Shown here: positions 59,855-64,000 of the stretch, piece after piece
Layout of the letters: each line of letters starts with the position of its first letter
How positions within the stretch are numbered: the stretch's first letter is position 1
Assembly (NCBI RefSeq): GCF_018135625.1
Contig: NZ_CP073078.1
Span: 2,388,501-2,452,500 of the forward strand
DNA: 64,000 bases
Direction of reading: 5' to 3'
Source: Phenylobacterium montanum
GTDB lineage: Bacteria; Pseudomonadota; Alphaproteobacteria; Caulobacterales; Caulobacteraceae
Made by a program: the position numbers and the translations under genes
The notes under the pieces: generated by a model
What the model saw: only the letters and a program-made list of their open reading frames with translations
Databases searched by the model: none
What the model was told of the DNA's origin: nothing

Positions 59855-60616
59855 TCAGGAGGCCGCAGCGCTGCGGCGCCTGGTGGTTCGCGACTGATGC
59901 GCAGGTTCGCCCGCGCTTTGCGGCAACAGCGACAAGACATCCAGCATCATTCGCTGCATGCCTAAGTAGGCGCCCTCTGCGTCACCAGCGAGGATCGCTT
60001 CTGCGGTTTGCTCATGCTGCCCCAAGGTGATAGCCGGATCCTTGATCCTATACGTATGGCGCATCGACACGCGCAGCGCGGTGTTGACCAGTTCGCGCAG
60101 CTCACGAAAGAACGGATTGCCGGACGCCTCCAGCACCGCGACATGGAAGGCGACATCGGCGGCGATCCGGTCGCCGTGCCCGGTGATCGAGGTCCGCATG
60201 CCATCAATGGCTTTGGTGATCGCAGCCCGCCCGGCCGCATCGGCGCGCCGGGCCGCCATGGCAGCAGCGTGCGGCTCGAAGGCCAGCCGGGCTTCGGCGA
60301 AAGCGATCAGGAGATCGACCGAAAACTCCCGATTGAGCAGCCACCTGAGCACGTCGGGGTCCAGGAGATTCCAACGGCTCTCAGGCTCGATCACCGTGCC
60401 TTGCCGCGGCCGGGCGCTGAGCAGGCCTTTGGCTGAGAGGATCTTGACCACCTCGCGGATGATGTTGCGGCTGACGCCGAGCCGCTTGGCCAACTCGCCT
60501 TCAGTCGGGAAACCGTCGCGGAACTCGCCGGCGATGATGGAGCGACCGACGGACTCCGCCAGGTCGTAGGTCAGGCTGCCCCCGCGCCTTCCCTGCTCGA
60601 ATACGTCGTCGGCCAT
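59855..60616 (-). CDS. GntR-family (FCD/FadR subfamily) transcriptional regulator
   Basis: The 253-residue protein has a winged helix (FPTEGELAKRLGVSRNIIREVVKILSAKGLL in two parts, residues about 36-70), followed by the FCD domain with metal-binding residues in FAEARLAFEPHAAA, DVAFHVAVLEASGN and GQHEQTAEAILAGD. It is only distantly similar to the GntR at 34223 but has the same RWNLLDPDVLRW junction seen there (WSLLDPDVLAW), so both are of the sugar-acid-sensing subgroup. It is convergent with GH74 and is a second candidate reader of the shared motif. Confidence 0.88.
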   Translation of the reverse strand: MADDVFEQGRRGGSLTYDLAESVGRSIIAGEFRDGFPTEGELAKRLGVSRNIIREVVKILSAKGLLSARPRQGTVIEPESRWNLLDPDVLRWLLNREFSVDLLIAFAEARLAFEPHAAAMAARRADAAGRAAITKAIDGMRTSITGHGDRIAADVAFHVAVLEASGNPFFRELRELVNTALRVSMRHTYRIKDPAITLGQHEQTAEAILAGDAEGAYLGMQRMMLDVLSLLPQSAGEPAHQSRTTRRRSAAAS

Positions 60617-60710
60617 CTTGTACGCGGTCCTGATCGATAGGCGGACATAGTGACAGGCCGACGCAGGTTCGCAAAGCGCCGCCGGCGGCCTGGCTGGACA
60701 TGGCCGCGAC

Positions 60711-62219
60711 TTAGCCGGCCGGCGCCGTTTGCGGCGCCTTGCAGTGACGATCGATGAAATCCTGATGCGAAGTCACCGCCTGCGCCGAACGCGCGATCTC
60801 TTCGCGGCGCAATTCCATGCCCTTGCGGATCTGCTCCAGTGGATAGAGGTCAGCCGATCGGTTGTAGCGCGCCGGAATGGCGCCGTTACCCAACAGGATG
60901 GCGAGCCAGCTCGGCTCCATATAGGACTCCGCATCGCCCAGCGGGACTTGTCCGCTGGCGTTCCAGACATCAAGCTTGTGCCGAAGGCTGTCGGGTATCT
61001 CTACGTCGCGGCACGCCGCCCAGAATGGCTCGGAACGGCGCGACAGATAATAGTGCGCAATGATGAAGTCCCGGATGCGTTCGATTTCGCGTGTGGAGAG
61101 CCGGTTATATTCGTCGCGCAGAACGGGGTCGATCACGCGCCCAGGGAAATACTGGATCAGCTTCAAGACTCCCATGACGATTAACTGCAGCCCAGTGGAT
61201 TCCAGGGGCTCGAGAAAGCTGGAGGCAAAGCCAATCCCTACACAATTGCGGTTCCAGAACTGCTTGCGATGCCCGGAGGTAAAGCGGAACAGCCGCGGCT
61301 CAGCAAGCGGATCGCCGCCGATACTCCCGAGCAAGGAGTCGCGCGCCGCCTCGTCGCTCCAGAAATCCGAACTATAGACCATGCCATTGCCGCTACGATG
61401 TTGCAGCGGGATAGCCCAACGCCACCCCCCGGCGTGCGCAGTGGACCGAGTGAACGGCATGAGCGCGCCGGTGCGTTTCGATGGCGCCGCGACGGCGCTG
61501 TTGCAAAGCAACCAGCGTGACCAGTCAACAAAAGGCGTGTGCAAAGCCTTTCCCAACAATGCAGACGCGAAACCCGTGCAATCCAGGAACAGGTCCCCGG
61601 AAATCGATACGCCATTGGCAAGGTGGATGGCGGTGATATCGCCGGATTCACCATCAAGATCGAAGTGCGTCATCTTGCCTTCGATACGCTGCACGCCCAG
61701 TTCGGTCGCCACGTCCCGCAGAAAGCGGGCGTACAATGCAGCATCAAAATGATAGGCATGGTGATAGCGCGAATTCTGCGGATCGCTCGGGGTGAAATTG
61801 TTGTTTTTCGCAACGGCGTAGGCGAACGAATAGTCATCGATCGGGTGGTCGTCGCCCGATCGCCGCAGTCTCAGCCAATAGTGGTGGGTCGACACGCCTT
61901 CGACCGCGTGGCCATAGTCGCTGAACGCGTGGAAATGCCGGTTTCCGGTGACTCCCCAGTCGCAGAATTCAATACCCAGCTTGAAGGTGCCCTGGGTTCT
62001 GCGAATAAAGTCGCATTCGTCGATGCCGAGCAGAGCGTTGCATTGCGCCAGGACCGGGACTGTCGCCTCACCGACGCCGATGATGCCGATTTCCTCGGAT
62101 TCGACGAGGGTAATGCGCGTTTGATGCCGATTCGACTTCCTGGCCAGCAGCGCGGCTGCAATCCACCCCGCCGCGCCGCCACCCAGAATGACAATATCCT
62201 GTTGATGGCCGCTGTTCAT
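60711..62219 (-). CDS. Tryptophan-halogenase-like flavoenzyme
   Basis: The 502-residue protein shows the FAD-dependent tryptophan halogenase pattern: GGGAAGW near residues 13-19, the catalytic Lys80 in GTFKLGIEFCDWG, the diagnostic WxWxIP motif (GGWRWAIPL), and a Glu in SSFLEPLESTGLQL. Halogenases use reduced flavin, halide and oxygen. In Caulobacterales and Xanthomonadales, genes of this family often sit next to TonB receptors in glycan loci and their true substrates are unknown (family knowledge). It is next to the TonB receptor gene on the same strand, which ends in a terminator 40 bases before this start. Confidence 0.88.
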   Translation of the reverse strand: MNSGHQQDIVILGGGAAGWIAAALLARKSNRHQTRITLVESEEIGIIGVGEATVPVLAQCNALLGIDECDFIRRTQGTFKLGIEFCDWGVTGNRHFHAFSDYGHAVEGVSTHHYWLRLRRSGDDHPIDDYSFAYAVAKNNNFTPSDPQNSRYHHAYHFDAALYARFLRDVATELGVQRIEGKMTHFDLDGESGDITAIHLANGVSISGDLFLDCTGFASALLGKALHTPFVDWSRWLLCNSAVAAPSKRTGALMPFTRSTAHAGGWRWAIPLQHRSGNGMVYSSDFWSDEAARDSLLGSIGGDPLAEPRLFRFTSGHRKQFWNRNCVGIGFASSFLEPLESTGLQLIVMGVLKLIQYFPGRVIDPVLRDEYNRLSTREIERIRDFIIAHYYLSRRSEPFWAACRDVEIPDSLRHKLDVWNASGQVPLGDAESYMEPSWLAILLGNGAIPARYNRSADLYPLEQIRKGMELRREEIARSAQAVTSHQDFIDRHCKAPQTAPAG

Positions 62220-62256
62220 AAACTACCTTGCTATGAACGTTACAGTGTATTCGCAA

Positions 62257-62288
62257 AAGAAAAGGGCGCTTCTCGATGAAGCGCCCTT
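62257..62288 (-). terminator. Intrinsic terminator after the right-end TonB receptor gene
   Basis: AAGGGCGCTTC and GAAGCGCCCTT form an 11-bp stem with a 5-base loop (62262-62288), followed on the minus strand by a U-rich run. It ends transcription of the TonB receptor and would limit, though not necessarily abolish, read-through into the halogenase-like gene. Confidence 0.75.
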
Positions 62289-62302
62289 CCCTGTCACGAC
62301 CG

Positions 62303-64000
62303 TCAGAAGCGCGCCCGCACGGTTAGATCGTAGCGTCGATCGCTGACGTTAAAGTCGTACGGCTTGAACACGCCCGGCACAGGCTCCTGAAGGGTTTTAG
62401 AAACCGTGTTGAGAAGGTTGTCCGCGTTGAACGAAACAGAAACCTTGTCGTTCACCTTGTAGTCGAAACCCAGATCCAGGTAACCGGCCGCCGCCATATA
62501 GGCTGGAACCATGTTGTACACGGGATAGGAATGGGTCGAGTCAAAATTGGTAGGGCTGGTGTTGAGCGTGTAAGGATTGCCGCCGCTCGTCGCATAGGAC
62601 AGCGGATTCACGTTGGTCGACAGCAACGCCTTGTCACGCCAGTTGTACGCCAGACGGAAATTGACGTTACCGCGGCTGTACAGCAGCTGCAGATTGTAGG
62701 CCCACTTCGACAATCCGGCATAAGGCAGCTTCGGGTAGGTCTGCGGCACCGTGCCGTCGGGATTGAGGCCCCCGTTGGCCGTCGGCGGACTCAACACGCT
62801 GTTGGCCTGCTGAGCAGGGTTGGCGCTGTCGATGTAGGTTACGTTGCCTTCGACGCCCAGCCCTGCAAACCATCCCGGCAGCTCGTCAAAGAACTTGCGG
62901 CCACCGATCTCAAAGCCCTTGATATCGCCCTTCTTCGGCGAGGTTCTGTTCTGCAGATAGAGCCATGGAAGATCAAGGGTCGTCGGCGTGCCGACCGTGC
63001 TCTGCCCATTGGCGAACGCCAAGGCCGGAACGGGCAGATTTTTTTGGATGAACGAATAGAACAGCGGCTCATCCTTGATCTGCTTGGCGAAGAGATCGAC
63101 GTAGAAGAAGCTGGATGACGACGGATAGAATTCGAACGCCAGATCTTCGCTGGTGATCATGGTCGGTTTCAGATTCGCGCCGCCTCCATTGCTGGAAAAG
63201 CCGGTGAGAATCGAAGGCGCCTGAGAATTGGTGGGGTTGGAAAGCGACCTCGTGCTGATCGAACCGCCCGCGCGAATGTCATTAAGATTCGGCGGAGCAG
63301 ACGAAAGCGAGGCTGCACCACGAATGCTGAACTTGTCGGAGGGGCTGAACTTGATGTTGAATGCGGGTAGAACGCGTGTGTAATCATAGTTGCGGGTCTG
63401 CAGGGCATAAGCTTGAGTGAACCCATACAGCGTCGGGAACACCGGGTTCGAACCTGGCGCGGCTTTCGACGCGTTGAACCATGCCGTGCTGTCCGCCTGG
63501 GTCAGCGCAAGGTTCGAACTGTTCGGCGTCGAGAGCAGACCAGCCGCATGCAACGAATCGTGGAATACACGAACGCCGATATTGCCCGAGAACGCCGGAA
63601 TGAATCCGATATGATCATGCGCGAACGCGGCCTCGACATAGGCGGCCACATTGTTGATGCGGCTATCGGTCTTGTTCAGACCCTGGTCGATATACTGGTT
63701 CCAATACTGAGCAGCGGTTCCGTTGGAGATTGTGCCGTTATACGTCTTGAGCAAATGGTACCAGTCATAGCTCTGCATAAGCGATGGGCTGGCCACCAGA
63801 AGTTGCGTCGGAACAGCCACTTGGCCACCGAAGAAGTTCGGAAAGGTGGCGATTTGGAAATCCGTTTGACGGACATTCGGGTTGTTGAAGTATTGAATAT
63901 TTCCCGGCCCAAACGTTCCGGTATGCGACCCGCCCCACGGACTCGACAGCCACGACTGACCCAGCGGCGCCCAATAGGTCCCCGTGAAGTTGTCGTCTTC
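62303..64000 (-). CDS. TonB-dependent receptor, C-terminal part (cut by window edge)
   Basis: The frame is open from 62303 to the right edge, so this is the last 565 residues or so of an outer-membrane receptor; plug and signal peptide lie outside. Barrel strands are evident (FKIKFSPSDKFSIRGAASL-like segments, DIRAGGSIST, DLAFEFYPSSSSFFYVDLFAKQIKDEP, NFRLAYNWRDKALLSTN) and the end VSDRRYDLTVRARF has the typical terminal Phe. GTG 63820 is an internal codon, not the start. With the adjacent halogenase-like gene and GH genes it is the probable oligosaccharide importer of this locus. Confidence 0.87.
   Translation of the reverse strand, partial: EDDNFTGTYWAPLGQSWLSSPWGGSHTGTFGPGNIQYFNNPNVRQTDFQIATFPNFFGGQVAVPTQLLVASPSLMQSYDWYHLLKTYNGTISNGTAAQYWNQYIDQGLNKTDSRINNVAAYVEAAFAHDHIGFIPAFSGNIGVRVFHDSLHAAGLLSTPNSSNLALTQADSTAWFNASKAAPGSNPVFPTLYGFTQAYALQTRNYDYTRVLPAFNIKFSPSDKFSIRGAASLSSAPPNLNDIRAGGSISTRSLSNPTNSQAPSILTGFSSNGGGANLKPTMITSEDLAFEFYPSSSSFFYVDLFAKQIKDEPLFYSFIQKNLPVPALAFANGQSTVGTPTTLDLPWLYLQNRTSPKKGDIKGFEIGGRKFFDELPGWFAGLGVEGNVTYIDSANPAQQANSVLSPPTANGGLNPDGTVPQTYPKLPYAGLSKWAYNLQLLYSRGNVNFRLAYNWRDKALLSTNVNPLSYATSGGNPYTLNTSPTNFDSTHSYPVYNMVPAYMAAAGYLDLGFDYKVNDKVSVSFNADNLLNTVSKTLQEPVPGVFKPYDFNVSDRRYDLTVRARF

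Noticed and set aside
62234-62244. TGAACGTTACA near-palindrome upstream of the halogenase-like gene
   Set aside because: The AACGTT core is short and imperfectly flanked, with no second copy in the window.
1-64000. CRISPR arrays, tRNA or rRNA genes, prophage or conjugation genes
   Set aside because: No regularly spaced repeats, no cloverleaf sequence and no phage structural or transfer genes were recognised on reading through.

Overview
The window looks like chromosomal DNA of a GC-rich alphaproteobacterium of the Caulobacterales (Caulobacter/Phenylobacterium type). This is inferred from a CtrA-type cell-cycle regulator with a GANTC site in its promoter region, a Ros/MucR zinc-finger regulator, several TonB-dependent receptors, DUF3617 and S1/P1 proteins, and a tryptophan-halogenase gene beside a TonB receptor. 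No rRNA, tRNA or CRISPR array was recognised.

Layout. (1) 1-6.9 kb: a tightly overlapping + strand catabolic operon with a DUF1185 protein (cut by the window edge), an alpha/beta hydrolase, a class III aminotransferase, a ThDP enzyme, an MFS transporter, an SDR lacking its catalytic Tyr/Lys and a cytochrome b561. (2) 6.9-10.9 kb: a TRIC-type channel, a carboxymuconolactone decarboxylase-like protein and a TonB receptor. (3) 10.9-13.0 kb: an accessory patch with an IS6-type transposase and a PIN toxin-antitoxin pair. (4) 13.0-20.2 kb: a TetR regulator divergent from a Tat-exported NicA2-like flavin amine dehydrogenase, a periplasmic cytochrome c, a TonB receptor, a small membrane protein and an AidB-like acyl-CoA dehydrogenase. 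Two 16-bp TetR-type operators lie in the divergent promoter. (5) 20.2-34.0 kb: housekeeping and mixed genes. These include a frameshifted DUF4440 gene, broken receiver-domain fragments, MucR, SRAP, zinc-binding orphans, a DnaQ-like exonuclease, S1/P1 nuclease, a candidate small RNA, CtrA, ABC-F, an amidohydrolase and a TetR. (6) 34.2-64 kb: a large carbohydrate locus. Sugar-acid catabolism (GntR/FCD, GguC/AraD1, FucP-like permease, mutarotase, IlvD/Edd dehydratase) is followed by GH3, a sialate-O-acetylesterase-type esterase, GH2, a broken GH97, a CE2-like esterase, GH29, GH51, GH2, GH74, a second GntR/FCD, a tryptophan-halogenase-like flavoenzyme and a TonB receptor cut by the right edge.

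How the parts fit. Region 6 has the enzyme set expected for a xyloglucan utilisation locus: a GH74 backbone endoglucanase, fucosidase, galactosidases, arabinofuranosidase, xylosidase/glucosidase and acetyl esterases, with uptake and oxidative sugar-acid breakdown. Two recurring DNA motifs in its divergent promoters suggest control by FCD-type GntR proteins encoded here and by a LacI-type regulator encoded elsewhere. Region 4 reads as a periplasmic amine-oxidation module in which the flavoenzyme probably passes electrons to the adjacent cytochrome c. Start codons were re-chosen in several genes from ribosome binding sites and signal peptides, and each change is stated in its entry.
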